Of a DNA stretch of 64,000 bases, positions 56,751 through 64,000 are shown piece by piece. The translations under genes were made by a program, and so were the position numbers. Origin of the DNA: Hanamia caeni (GTDB lineage Bacteria; Bacteroidota; Bacteroidia; Chitinophagales; Chitinophagaceae); NCBI RefSeq assembly GCF_003721595.1, contig NZ_RJJR01000007.1:62001-126000 (forward strand), in the 5' to 3' direction. A model generated the notes under the pieces. It was not told the DNA's origin and did not search any database. It saw only the letters and a program-made list of their open reading frames with translations. How positions within the stretch are numbered: the first letter of the stretch is position 1; every line of letters begins with the position of its first letter.

Positions 56751-58919
56751 ATGATATTATTAGCAGACTTAGATTTTTCTTTACCTCTTACCAACCCGGT
56801 GATTATATTTTCACTGGTGCTTTTTATTATACTTTTTGCTCCTATTTTATTAAGTAAAATAAAAGTGCCCCACATTATCGGGCTTATACTTGCCGGCGTG
56901 TTGGTGGGGCCTTATGCATTAAATTTATTGAAACGCGACAGCAGCATTGTATTGTTTGGTACGGTGGGTCTTTTATACATTATGTTTTTGGCCGGCCTTG
57001 AAATTGATATCACCGAGTTTAAGAAAAACAGGAAAAAAATTGTTGTGTTTGGATTAATCACTTTTATCCTTCCTCTTGTTTTCGGAACACTGGCCAGTTA
57101 CTATATATTGCAATACAATTGGCTTTCGTCGATATTGCTGGCAAGTATGTTTTCTACACACACTTTAGTTTCGTATCCTATTACCGGCAAATATGGGGTA
57201 TCGCGCAACCGTGCTGTGGCTCTGGCAGTAGGCGGCACCATGATTACTGATATTCTCGCTTTATTGATTTTGGCTGTCATTTCAGGAATGACCAAAAGCG
57301 ACGTGACTTCCACGTTTTGGATAACGCTCGGAGTATCTACGATTGTTTTCGTAGGGATTGTTTTTTTTATTTTTCCGATAATTATAAGATGGTTTTTTAA
57401 ACGTTATGATGATAGTGTTTCGCAATACATTTTTGTGCTGGCTATTGTTTTTCTTGCGTCATTTCTTGCTGAAGCCGCAGGGATAGAAGCTATCATAGGG
57501 GCATTTTTCGCGGGGCTTGTATTAAATAATTTCATACCTCACTCTTCGCCGCTAATGAACAGGATTGGATTTGTAGGAAATGCTTTATTCATTCCCTTTT
57601 TTCTTATCGGTGTAGGAATGCTGGTTAATTTCAATGTCTTGTTTCATGGCTGGGGCGCGTTAAGGGTAGCCGGCGTGATAGTTACCGTTGCAATAGCCAC
57701 CAAATTTTTAGCGGCATGGTTTACCCAAAAAGCTTTCAAGCTTTTGCCAGATGAGGGCAAAATGATTTTTGGATTGAGCACTTCTCATGCTGCCGCTACG
57801 CTAGCGATTATATTAGTTGGCTATAATATAATAATTGGCGAAACACCCGGCGGAGAACCTATCAGGTTATTGGATGAAGATATTTTAAATGGCACCATCT
57901 TACTTATCCTTATTAGTTGTGCCATCAGCTCGTTCGTGGTTGAAAAAGCCTCCGCGAATCTTGCATTGGAAGAGGAGAAAGAGAGCGAAATTCAGGTTGA
58001 TTCAGGTGAAAAAATATTGATAACACTGGCTTATCCTGATACGGTAACCGAAATGGTAGACATAGGCTTAATGATGAAACCTGCGAAAAATAATGTACCT
58101 GTATATGCACTTACTATTATAAGCGATGATGAAAATAACGATACCTCTCAGGTAAGCGGAAAAAAAATGATGGAGAAAGCAATTAACCAGGCTGCAGCAA
58201 CAGAAAATACAATTATCCCCCTGATGAGATATGATATGAATATCAGCAACGCTATCATTTATACGATAAAGGAACAAAACATAACTGACGTCATCATAGG
58301 GTTACATAAAGATGCCAACCAAAAAAATTTTTTAGGTACCATTGCTGAAAATATTTTAAGCAAAAGCAACGAAACTATTTTTATTTACAAAAGCCTTCAA
58401 CCTTTCAATACGCTGAACCGCATCTTAGTTGTCATTCCACCTGAGGCGGAAAAAGAACCCGGTTTTTTACATTGGTTTTCAAGGTTGATGACGATTGCCA
58501 AAACAGGCGGGCTGTCTTTCCAGTTTTTTGCCAGCGAAGCTACGCTTGAGCAGTTGAAAGAATACATGCTTAATTCGCCGAATCCTGTGCCTAGTACTTA
58601 TAATGTTTTTACCAATTGGGAAGATTTCTTGATCCTTAGCCGAGAATTAAAACCGAACGATTTATTCGTGATTGTTTCCTCCCGAAAAGGACATATTTCG
58701 TATGATGATAAACAGGAAAAATTGCCTTATTATTTATCAAGGTATTTTGTGCATAACAGTTTTATCATCATCTATCCCAAACAAAAAGAATCTGATATAT
58801 CAGACGAAGATAAGCTACACCATGACAGTTCTTTACTCGATACATTATCCGAAAATTTGCAGGTAGTAAACAAAGCCGGAGATTACATCACCCGGATTTT
58901 TAAAAAGAAAAATCAATAG
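56751..58919 (+). CDS. CPA2-family cation/proton antiporter
   Basis: 722 residues from the ATG at 56751. The first ~400 residues are a 12- or 13-helix CPA2 exchanger (VPHIIGLILAGVLVGPYAL, GLLYIMFLAGLEIDI, GTMITDILALLILAVISGM, EAIIGAFFAGLVLN). The TD in GTMITD falls where CPA2 proteins have their ion-binding acidic residue. The C-terminal ~300 residues are soluble and have the alternating pattern of two universal-stress-protein-like domains, without a TrkA-N/KefC nucleotide motif. It probably exchanges Na+ or K+ for H+ in pH or salt homeostasis. The ion is not determined. Confidence 0.85.
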   Translation: MILLADLDFSLPLTNPVIIFSLVLFIILFAPILLSKIKVPHIIGLILAGVLVGPYALNLLKRDSSIVLFGTVGLLYIMFLAGLEIDITEFKKNRKKIVVFGLITFILPLVFGTLASYYILQYNWLSSILLASMFSTHTLVSYPITGKYGVSRNRAVALAVGGTMITDILALLILAVISGMTKSDVTSTFWITLGVSTIVFVGIVFFIFPIIIRWFFKRYDDSVSQYIFVLAIVFLASFLAEAAGIEAIIGAFFAGLVLNNFIPHSSPLMNRIGFVGNALFIPFFLIGVGMLVNFNVLFHGWGALRVAGVIVTVAIATKFLAAWFTQKAFKLLPDEGKMIFGLSTSHAAATLAIILVGYNIIIGETPGGEPIRLLDEDILNGTILLILISCAISSFVVEKASANLALEEEKESEIQVDSGEKILITLAYPDTVTEMVDIGLMMKPAKNNVPVYALTIISDDENNDTSQVSGKKMMEKAINQAAATENTIIPLMRYDMNISNAIIYTIKEQNITDVIIGLHKDANQKNFLGTIAENILSKSNETIFIYKSLQPFNTLNRILVVIPPEAEKEPGFLHWFSRLMTIAKTGGLSFQFFASEATLEQLKEYMLNSPNPVPSTYNVFTNWEDFLILSRELKPNDLFVIVSSRKGHISYDDKQEKLPYYLSRYFVHNSFIIIYPKQKESDISDEDKLHHDSSLLDTLSENLQVVNKAGDYITRIFKKKNQ

Positions 58920-58945
58920 CCTTCTTTTTTTAATTTTTTTCACTT

Positions 58946-58953
58946 TACTTTTG
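58946..58953 (+). promoter_or_regulatory. -7 box of the 33-residue membrane peptide gene
   Basis: TACTTTTG matches TAnnTTTG and would start transcription near 58960, 26 bases before the small ATG. No TTG lies at -33. Confidence 0.45.
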
Positions 58954-58985
58954 TGCTTCATTATTAAAATCTAAACGATACAAAG

Positions 58986-59087
58986 ATGAAAGAAACAAGC
59001 GAAGAAAGAATGGCCCTGAGAGGCGCTTTACTGGTAACTCTTTTCGAAATTTTAGGCATTCTTTTCCTGGTATCCATAAATCTTTAA
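58986..59087 (+). CDS. Small single-helix membrane peptide (33 residues)
   Basis: ATG at 58986, stop TAA at 59085. The peptide has a charged N terminus (MKETSEERMALRG) and a hydrophobic helix (ALLVTLFEILGILFLVSIN) with one buried Glu. It has its own promoter-like box and lies in an otherwise empty gap between the antiporter and ferritin genes. The order of a polar head and one helix of membrane-spanning length supports a real gene rather than a chance frame. Function unknown; neighbours suggest at most an envelope role. Confidence 0.5.
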   Translation: MKETSEERMALRGALLVTLFEILGILFLVSINL

Positions 59088-59232
59088 ACTTTCGCTGATT
59101 TCATTTTCTTTTCTGTTGGTTAGCTGTAGCTGACTCTTTTTTCTTTTTCTGTATTTTTCTTTCCTGAATCTGGACTATTTTTTGCGGAAATTTTTTTTGT
59201 TTTAATTATAAATTATAAATCAATATAAAAAG

Positions 59233-59784
59233 ATGGACACAAACAGATTGAGCGAAACAATTTGCAAAGCTCTTAATTCCCAGATGACTAAAGAGGCTCA
59301 TGCATCTCAAATTTATTTAGCTTATGCAAGCTGGGCCGACGCCCAGGGCTATGAAGGCATAGCCAATTTTTTATTCAGGCATGCCAATGAAGAGCGTAAT
59401 CACATGATGAAATTTTTGGAATATATTCTTCAACGGGGCGGAACGGTAAAGATAGAAGCGATTCCCGATCCGGGGCCGCTACCGGTCAGCATTTATGATT
59501 GCTTTCAAAAAACTTTTCAGCAGGAAGTAGACAATACGGAATCGATTTATAAAATTGTGAAACAAAGTTTTGATGAGGCAGATTGGGCTTCATGGAACTT
59601 TTTGCAATGGTTTGTGAAGGAACAAACTGAAGAAGAAACTTTAATCATGAACATGCTTGATAAATTGAAAATCGCTGGTGGTGATAAAGCATCCGGAGAG
59701 AGTTTATATTCTATTGACAGGGATCTGAAATCTACACCTGATGAGGCAGAACTTGCGCAGGAAAAAACTGTTGAGCAACCTTAA
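59233..59784 (+). CDS. ftnA: Bacterial non-haem ferritin
   Basis: 183 residues aligned by eye to E. coli FtnA with a constant offset of four. Ferroxidase ligands are Glu21, Glu54 and His57 (HANEERNH), Glu98, Gln131 and Glu134 (KEQTEEE). Hallmarks are EGIANFLFRHA and NFLQWFVKEQ. The C-terminal ~20 residues after IAGG are a polar extension. It stores and oxidises iron in the cytoplasm. No Fur-type site was identified in the T-rich 145 bases upstream. Confidence 0.95.
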   Translation: MDTNRLSETICKALNSQMTKEAHASQIYLAYASWADAQGYEGIANFLFRHANEERNHMMKFLEYILQRGGTVKIEAIPDPGPLPVSIYDCFQKTFQQEVDNTESIYKIVKQSFDEADWASWNFLQWFVKEQTEEETLIMNMLDKLKIAGGDKASGESLYSIDRDLKSTPDEAELAQEKTVEQP

Positions 59785-59796
59785 TGGTATCAGCAC

Positions 59797-60696
59797 TTAT
59801 TTAATTTCAACAAATGCTTTTGTATAATATCTTCTCAATGAATCAAGAATTCTTGTAGTATCTGAAAGTGGCAGGGCAAAAGGTTCTGCCACTTTGTATG
59901 TTATAGAATCATTGGTGTAAATTATCGCGTTCCGGTTATTGGTTTTTAATTGCTTCAATCTTTTTTCAGCGCTGAAAAGAGTGTGGTATTCATTTACGAC
60001 TATATTGAATTGAACCGTATCCGAAGCCGCAGCAGCAACGGGTTGTGAATTGGCAATTGTTGTTGAATCTGCTTTAAATGCTGAATCTTTCACAGGCACG
60101 ATGCCTTCTGTTGAAGTGATAGGCGGGGCTTCCTGCTTTTTTGTAAAAGCATACTTCCATACAGCCCACACTGCAAATCCCAGAATAAATATGACTAAAA
60201 AAGTAAGAATGGTTTTGCCGCTGTTGCTGGATTTTTTTTCGTTGGGGTATTCGCCGAAAAGCCGCTCCTGCTGCGCTTCCGTATCCGTTTCTTCTTCTTG
60301 TTTTAGCCGGTTAGGTTCCATCCTTTGGGCAACCTGGTGGCCGGGGACAAAAATCAAAGAGCCTGAGTTTTGCTTTTCCAACGTGCCAATATGAGGAAGA
60401 TTAAATGGTTTGCCAATATTCAGAAACTGCCTGCCGAGCGATAAAAATGAATCAAGGTCAGAAGCTGCCAGCGGTTTTATTTTGCGTGTGTGTTCCACTA
60501 TAAAATCTACCAGGCCCTCATCTTCAGTGACTCTGGGATTATAGTCGAAGGAAATTGCATTGTCAGGAATAGCAATCGGTTTGTCAGAATCTGAGGTGTC
60601 GGGTACCGCCGCGTCAAGGTGAAATGTTCCGATGCCTTGTAAGGTGAGTTGTTTGGTTTTTAATAAATAATGTACAAGTACTTGCTCAATTTTCAC
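59797..60696 (-). CDS. HU-like domain / SPOR domain transmembrane protein
   Basis: 299 residues from a GTG at 60696; no other start fits. The N-terminal ~130 residues match the duplicated HU/CCDC81-type fold seen in Bacteroidota (IGTFHLD ... FDYNPRVTEDEGLVDFI; PHIGTLEKQ). A transmembrane helix lies near 160-182 (ILTFLVIFILGFAVWAVW), then a Thr/Ala/Pro-rich periplasmic linker, and a C-terminal SPOR domain (about 225-299, FNIVVNEYHTLFSAEKRLKQL) that binds denuded peptidoglycan at division sites. It would connect a cytoplasmic module with the septal wall. It converges on the ferritin gene with 12 bases between. Confidence 0.82.
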   Translation of the reverse strand: MKIEQVLVHYLLKTKQLTLQGIGTFHLDAAVPDTSDSDKPIAIPDNAISFDYNPRVTEDEGLVDFIVEHTRKIKPLAASDLDSFLSLGRQFLNIGKPFNLPHIGTLEKQNSGSLIFVPGHQVAQRMEPNRLKQEEETDTEAQQERLFGEYPNEKKSSNSGKTILTFLVIFILGFAVWAVWKYAFTKKQEAPPITSTEGIVPVKDSAFKADSTTIANSQPVAAAASDTVQFNIVVNEYHTLFSAEKRLKQLKTNNRNAIIYTNDSITYKVAEPFALPLSDTTRILDSLRRYYTKAFVEIK

Positions 60697-60716
60697 AGAG
60701 GATGTTTTAATAAGAG

Positions 60717-60747
60717 CAAACCTACATTTTATTAATTTAATTCACAA
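60717..60747 (-). promoter_or_regulatory. Promoter of the HU/SPOR gene
   Basis: On the minus strand TTG (60745-60747), a 20-base spacer and TAGGTTTG (60717-60724). The start is near 60711, 15 bases before the GTG. Confidence 0.55.
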
Positions 60748-60807
60748 AAATGGCTTTACTGTAGCTTCGCTCATCTTTTTTCATTTTATACTCATTAACT
60801 TCGCAGC

Positions 60808-61131
60808 ATGCTTACAGATGATGAAAAATCATTTATAATTTATTGGGAAAAAAACCGGGAAAAAGATAAAAAAATCGTTTCCAAATTTTTATATGGCTCG
60901 CCTTACGGGCTGCTGTTTGCGCTTCCTATCCTGGTAGCTGTTATATTTCATGACTGGTATAAAAATATGATTTATATATCACCAACTTTGATTACGCTGA
61001 TTATTATCGGTGTTCTTGGGATAGCAGTTTTTTATACTTTGTTCAGTATGCAGTTTAAATGGGACAGGAACGAGCAGATTTATAAAGAGTTAAAATTTAA
61101 ACAGAGCAGGGAAGACGCTGCGCATTTGTAA
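60808..61131 (+). CDS. Small membrane protein, two helices
   Basis: 107 residues. An amphipathic, Lys-rich N terminus (EKNREKDKKIVSKF) precedes two membrane segments (about 33-47 and 56-80), ending in a charged tail (WDRNEQIYKELKFKQSRED). Both ends are likely cytoplasmic. No family recognised. Proteins of this shape are frequent in Bacteroidota next to envelope genes. The next gene starts 37 bases downstream. Confidence 0.65.
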   Translation: MLTDDEKSFIIYWEKNREKDKKIVSKFLYGSPYGLLFALPILVAVIFHDWYKNMIYISPTLITLIIIGVLGIAVFYTLFSMQFKWDRNEQIYKELKFKQSREDAAHL

Positions 61132-61168
61132 ATTTTATGCTCTTTATTTGCAACTCTAAATTTTATAA

Positions 61169-61675
61169 ATGGTTAAAAAGTTTTTTTTCCTGGGTTGTCT
61201 TTCAATAATAGTTTTTGCTGCATGCAAAAAAAATGACACTGGATGCAATCTCACAGATTCAAACGTGGTGGCACCTGTATCCGAACAGAAAGCTTTACAT
61301 GATTCGCTGACAGCGCTTGGTATTAATGCGACTCTTGCTCCTTCCGGTTTTTATTATATAATACACCAGCCCGGCGACGGCGCATCGGTTCCGGCTCCTT
61401 GTTCAACCGTTGCGGTATATTATCGCGGTGGTTTTTTAAATGGCCAGGTGTTTGATTCTACCTCTGCAGGAAATCCAGCGGTATTTCAACTGGGACGTTT
61501 GGTTCCTGGCTGGATAAAAGGTTTGCCATTAATAAAAAAGAACGGAGAAATTACCTTGTATCTTCCGCCTGCTTTAGGTTATGGATATAAAGACGTGAAA
61601 GATAACAGCGGACAGGTGGTTATTCCGGCTAATTCAAACCTTGTATTTAAAATAACATTACTTGACCTTCAGTAG
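61169..61675 (+). CDS. FKBP-type peptidyl-prolyl isomerase, lipoprotein
   Basis: 168 residues with lipobox (FAAC, Cys19). After a ~40-residue spacer comes a complete FKBP domain: VAVYYRGGFLNGQVFDST, FQLGRLVPGWIKGLPL and LYLPPALGYGYKD ... IPANSNLVFKITLLDL. It would help fold or turn over proteins in the periplasm or at the outer membrane. It may be cotranscribed with the small membrane protein gene before it. It converges on the GLPGLI gene with 65 bases between. Confidence 0.92.
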   Translation: MVKKFFFLGCLSIIVFAACKKNDTGCNLTDSNVVAPVSEQKALHDSLTALGINATLAPSGFYYIIHQPGDGASVPAPCSTVAVYYRGGFLNGQVFDSTSAGNPAVFQLGRLVPGWIKGLPLIKKNGEITLYLPPALGYGYKDVKDNSGQVVIPANSNLVFKITLLDLQ

Positions 61676-61740
61676 ATGTTTACCAGAAAATAAATTTGAA
61701 TTATTTATTCGTTTACTAAGGAAAATGGATTGAGAATAAT

Positions 61741-62469
61741 TTAAATCATGATATTCCACATATTCCTTTGACCATATTCTCCCCAGGTTTTCATTAATTT
61801 TTTCAGTTCTTCTCTCAACTGAGCTTCGGTGATTTTGTCTCCTTTGGTTGGAGGAACAATCGTTTTGATGTCGACTGGTGTGGCTTCAACCTTTGTAGCA
61901 TACCAGCTTGTGTGAATTCTGTTTATTACCAATCCCAAAATCATTCCCGGTAAACCGGAAAAACTTTCCGGGCCGCCCGGAACGGTTATTTCATCAGTAT
62001 AAAATGCCACCACAAATACGGAATCCATAATAATGGTGGTAGCCCTTCTGCAATTAAATCCTGCTATTTCCCTAAAGTCATTTTTTATTTTCCATTCTGC
62101 ATGTCTAAGGCTATCCCTAATCAAAAATGTTTTATCAAATACATCTTTCTGCGCCACAGATTGGCCGGCATTAAAATCGCTGAAAACAATATTTTCATTT
62201 GCGGGAAGATTAAAAAAAGGAACAGGCTTATCGCTGGATTCGCGGCCAGGCTTATAAACTGTTTTACTTCCATCGAAGATCAAATCAAAAAAGGAGCTTT
62301 TAAATTGAGGAATTGATTTTTTTAATTCTTCTGCGAAGCTGCCTTTTAAATCAGCCCATACATTTGTGCGTTTTTCAAATTCTATTTTTCCCTTGGATAA
62401 AAAAATTGCCTGGGCATGAAGCTGGTGATGCAAAAAAAATAGTATCGGTAGCAATAAAAGCTTCTTCAT
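61741..62469 (-). CDS. GLPGLI-family secreted protein
   Basis: 242 residues with signal peptide (LHAQ). The family motif is seen as FSGLPGMILGLVINR, preceded by FREIAGFNCRRATT and FYTDEITVPGGPESF. GLPGLI proteins are common in this phylum and often lie directly downstream of a TonB-receptor-like gene, as here: the beta-barrel protein gene ends 13 bases before this start. The function of the family is unknown. Confidence 0.88.
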   Translation of the reverse strand: MKKLLLLPILFFLHHQLHAQAIFLSKGKIEFEKRTNVWADLKGSFAEELKKSIPQFKSSFFDLIFDGSKTVYKPGRESSDKPVPFFNLPANENIVFSDFNAGQSVAQKDVFDKTFLIRDSLRHAEWKIKNDFREIAGFNCRRATTIIMDSVFVVAFYTDEITVPGGPESFSGLPGMILGLVINRIHTSWYATKVEATPVDIKTIVPPTKGDKITEAQLREELKKLMKTWGEYGQRNMWNIMI

Positions 62470-62482
62470 TATTTATAAAAAT

Positions 62483-64000
62483 TTAAAACATTGATTTGGG
62501 GGCGCCGGCGCCTCCTTTATTATTGAAATTCCATGTGAAAGTGATTAATCCATACCGTTGATAGGTCAGATAATGTTTTTCTACAATAGCATAAGATTGT
62601 ACTGTTCTGTTATATCCTTTGTTTTGGTTTAAAATATCGTGTATGCTAAACCGTAATACCAATGCATCGTTCTTAAGAAATTTCTTTTCGATGTAGGCAT
62701 TCCATAAGATAACATCAGTGTTCACATCAAACGTGTTTAGCTTTTGACGGAAATTCATATCTACATCAGAACCTATTTCCAGTTTGCCCGGCAGCGAGTA
62801 ACTACCATCAACAGAATAATTATAGCTCCAATAATTGCTACCGGCTACTTTGCTGATACTTGATTTTGAAATGTTGTACGAAGGCGATGCAGATACATTA
62901 AACTGGTATTTATCTTTTACATAAGTTCTCAAACTCAATCTCATGGATAGTCCGGTGTTTGTGGTTACATTTCTCTGGCCGTTTACAAAGTTGGTATTTT
63001 TAGAAAGATTAGCCTGCGGGCTTACACCTGCATTGATTTGAGTTTTCGGTATTTTGATATAATATCCGGCATAAAAATTTCCAAAATAATTGCCATTTAC
63101 GTTCCTGAATTGTGTGGTTCTTTTTCCAAGGTTATCGATAGTATAGGTGCTGCTGATGGCGTCGCTTGTGGAAGTAAAATTGGTACCAATATAAATTGAT
63201 CGCTGGCTAAAAACTTTGTAGTTATTAAAGCTCAGGTTAAATGAGTTGCGGAATTCCTGGCGTAGGTTCGGGTTTCCTATAACAACATTGAGGGGATCAT
63301 CATTATTTCTTAAAGGCTGTAGCTGATCTATCGTAGGCTGATTTGTACTACCATTATAATTAAATCTTATTCCGCTATAGGCGTTGAATTTGTAGTAAAA
63401 ATTTGCCCTTGGAAAAAGATTGTAATAGCTATATTTTCTTGAAGTGTCCTTTACTAAATCGGTTTGCTGAAATGCAGTATTTGCAATATTCCCACCAAAA
63501 GAGAAATTAAATTTCTTTTCGTTATACCGGTAATTTAGCCCGGCGCTATTGGTTTTATATAGATATTTAAATTCATTGCTCAGCGAGTCCACCAGCGCAG
63601 AATATTTACCACCAGCATCTTTATCATAACTGAGTCTGCTTTGAGAGCTGTTGTTGTTATAAAAGGAATAATTAATTTCCAGGTATGTTTTTTTTGAGAG
63701 TGGTTCAGTGTAGGTCGCTCTTATCCCCGCGATGTTTGAGGTAGTTGTGTTTATTTTGTTTTGATCGGTAGAATCTCTGCGAAAAACAGAACCGCCTGAA
63801 TTGTAAAATTCAGATACATTATTCAGATAACCGTTACTGGTGTTGTCGGTATAGGTTTCATCAATATTTATTGAAAGGGTTCTTCCCTGTTTTTTAAACT
63901 TTTTTCTATAGAGCGCAGAGGCACGTAAACCTTTGTTGTCGCCTTTGCTGGATGTGAACCTTTTACTTGTATTAACTCTTTGATTATTTTCGTCAAGTGC
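62483..64000 (-). CDS. Outer-membrane beta-barrel protein, TonB-receptor-like (5' end outside the window)
   Basis: The frame is open from the stop at 62483 to the window edge, giving the C-terminal 505 residues of a larger protein; internal GTG and ATG codons are not the start. The sequence alternates long strands with Asn/Ser/Thr-rich turns (GIRFNYNGSTNQPTIDQLQP, NPNLRQEFRNSFNLSFNNY, GNYFGNFYAGYYIKIPKT), the pattern of the outer-membrane beta-barrel family related to TonB receptors in Bacteroidota, which have a CarboxypepD_reg-like domain and plug at the missing N terminus. The last residues are NFNNKGGAGAPKSMF, without the classical terminal Phe strand. Likely in an operon with the GLPGLI gene. 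Confidence 0.8.
   Translation of the reverse strand, partial: ALDENNQRVNTSKRFTSSKGDNKGLRASALYRKKFKKQGRTLSINIDETYTDNTSNGYLNNVSEFYNSGGSVFRRDSTDQNKINTTTSNIAGIRATYTEPLSKKTYLEINYSFYNNNSSQSRLSYDKDAGGKYSALVDSLSNEFKYLYKTNSAGLNYRYNEKKFNFSFGGNIANTAFQQTDLVKDTSRKYSYYNLFPRANFYYKFNAYSGIRFNYNGSTNQPTIDQLQPLRNNDDPLNVVIGNPNLRQEFRNSFNLSFNNYKVFSQRSIYIGTNFTSTSDAISSTYTIDNLGKRTTQFRNVNGNYFGNFYAGYYIKIPKTQINAGVSPQANLSKNTNFVNGQRNVTTNTGLSMRLSLRTYVKDKYQFNVSASPSYNISKSSISKVAGSNYWSYNYSVDGSYSLPGKLEIGSDVDMNFRQKLNTFDVNTDVILWNAYIEKKFLKNDALVLRFSIHDILNQNKGYNRTVQSYAIVEKHYLTYQRYGLITFTWNFNNKGGAGAPKSMF

Overview
The window reads as chromosomal DNA of a Bacteroidota bacterium, most likely a Chitinophagaceae-like soil or freshwater member. 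The grounds are three SusC/SusD outer-membrane pairs, a type IX secretion (T9SS) sorting domain on a subtilase, a GLPGLI-family protein, type III glutamine synthetase, a BlaI/M56 pair, moderate to low GC, almost no Shine-Dalgarno sequences, and many promoters of the Bacteroidota form TTG-N17-20-TAnnTTTG with short leaders. No rRNA, tRNA, CRISPR array, prophage or transposase gene was seen.

Layout. 0-3 kb: tail of a membrane protein gene, a two-lipoyl-domain 2-oxoacid dehydrogenase E2 (sucB type) and an RsmB-type rRNA methyltransferase. 3-6.7 kb (minus): mnmA, a lipoprotein and a secreted subtilase as a probable operon. 6.8-11 kb (minus): a small Met/Lys-rich periplasmic protein, glnN, and a polytopic membrane protein whose start lies 13 bp from divergent purL. 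11-16.3 kb (plus): purL-hldD, pyrG. 16.3-19.4 kb: LolA-like carrier, ubiX, a thioredoxin-like protein, two near-identical terminator-bearing elements (possible small RNAs), kdsA. 19.5-23.1 kb: three-gene cell-surface glycan operon (deacetylase-like protein and two glycosyltransferases), converging on ftsE. 23.9-26.9 kb: blaI under two perfect operators, followed by an unusual M56 / amidase / plug-like / TonB-C fusion. 26.9-29.2 kb: purM and ribF, divergent. 29.6-44.4 kb: three consecutive SusC-SusD pairs, each followed by its own terminator. 44.8-49.3 kb (minus): DUF3347 protein, aminotransferase, K+-dependent membrane pyrophosphatase. 49.5-64 kb: mixed housekeeping and envelope genes (PNPOx-like, NlpE-like, RhlE helicase, rhodanese, GH13 enzyme, ispH, CPA2 antiporter, a 33-residue membrane peptide, ferritin, HU/SPOR protein, FKBP lipoprotein, GLPGLI protein, and an outer-membrane beta-barrel protein cut by the window edge).

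Themes. Much of the window serves the envelope: LPS core precursors (hldD, kdsA), surface glycan assembly, lipoprotein traffic, TonB-dependent uptake and peptidoglycan sensing or remodelling. The most unusual item is the BlaI-controlled fusion that joins a BlaR1-like protease to a peptidoglycan amidase and a TonB-like tail in one chain. Second are the duplicated 64-bp elements at 18.2 and 18.4 kb, which differ at one base, located in a hairpin loop. All residue positions and repeat boundaries were counted by hand and no database search was possible; family names rest on recognised motifs.
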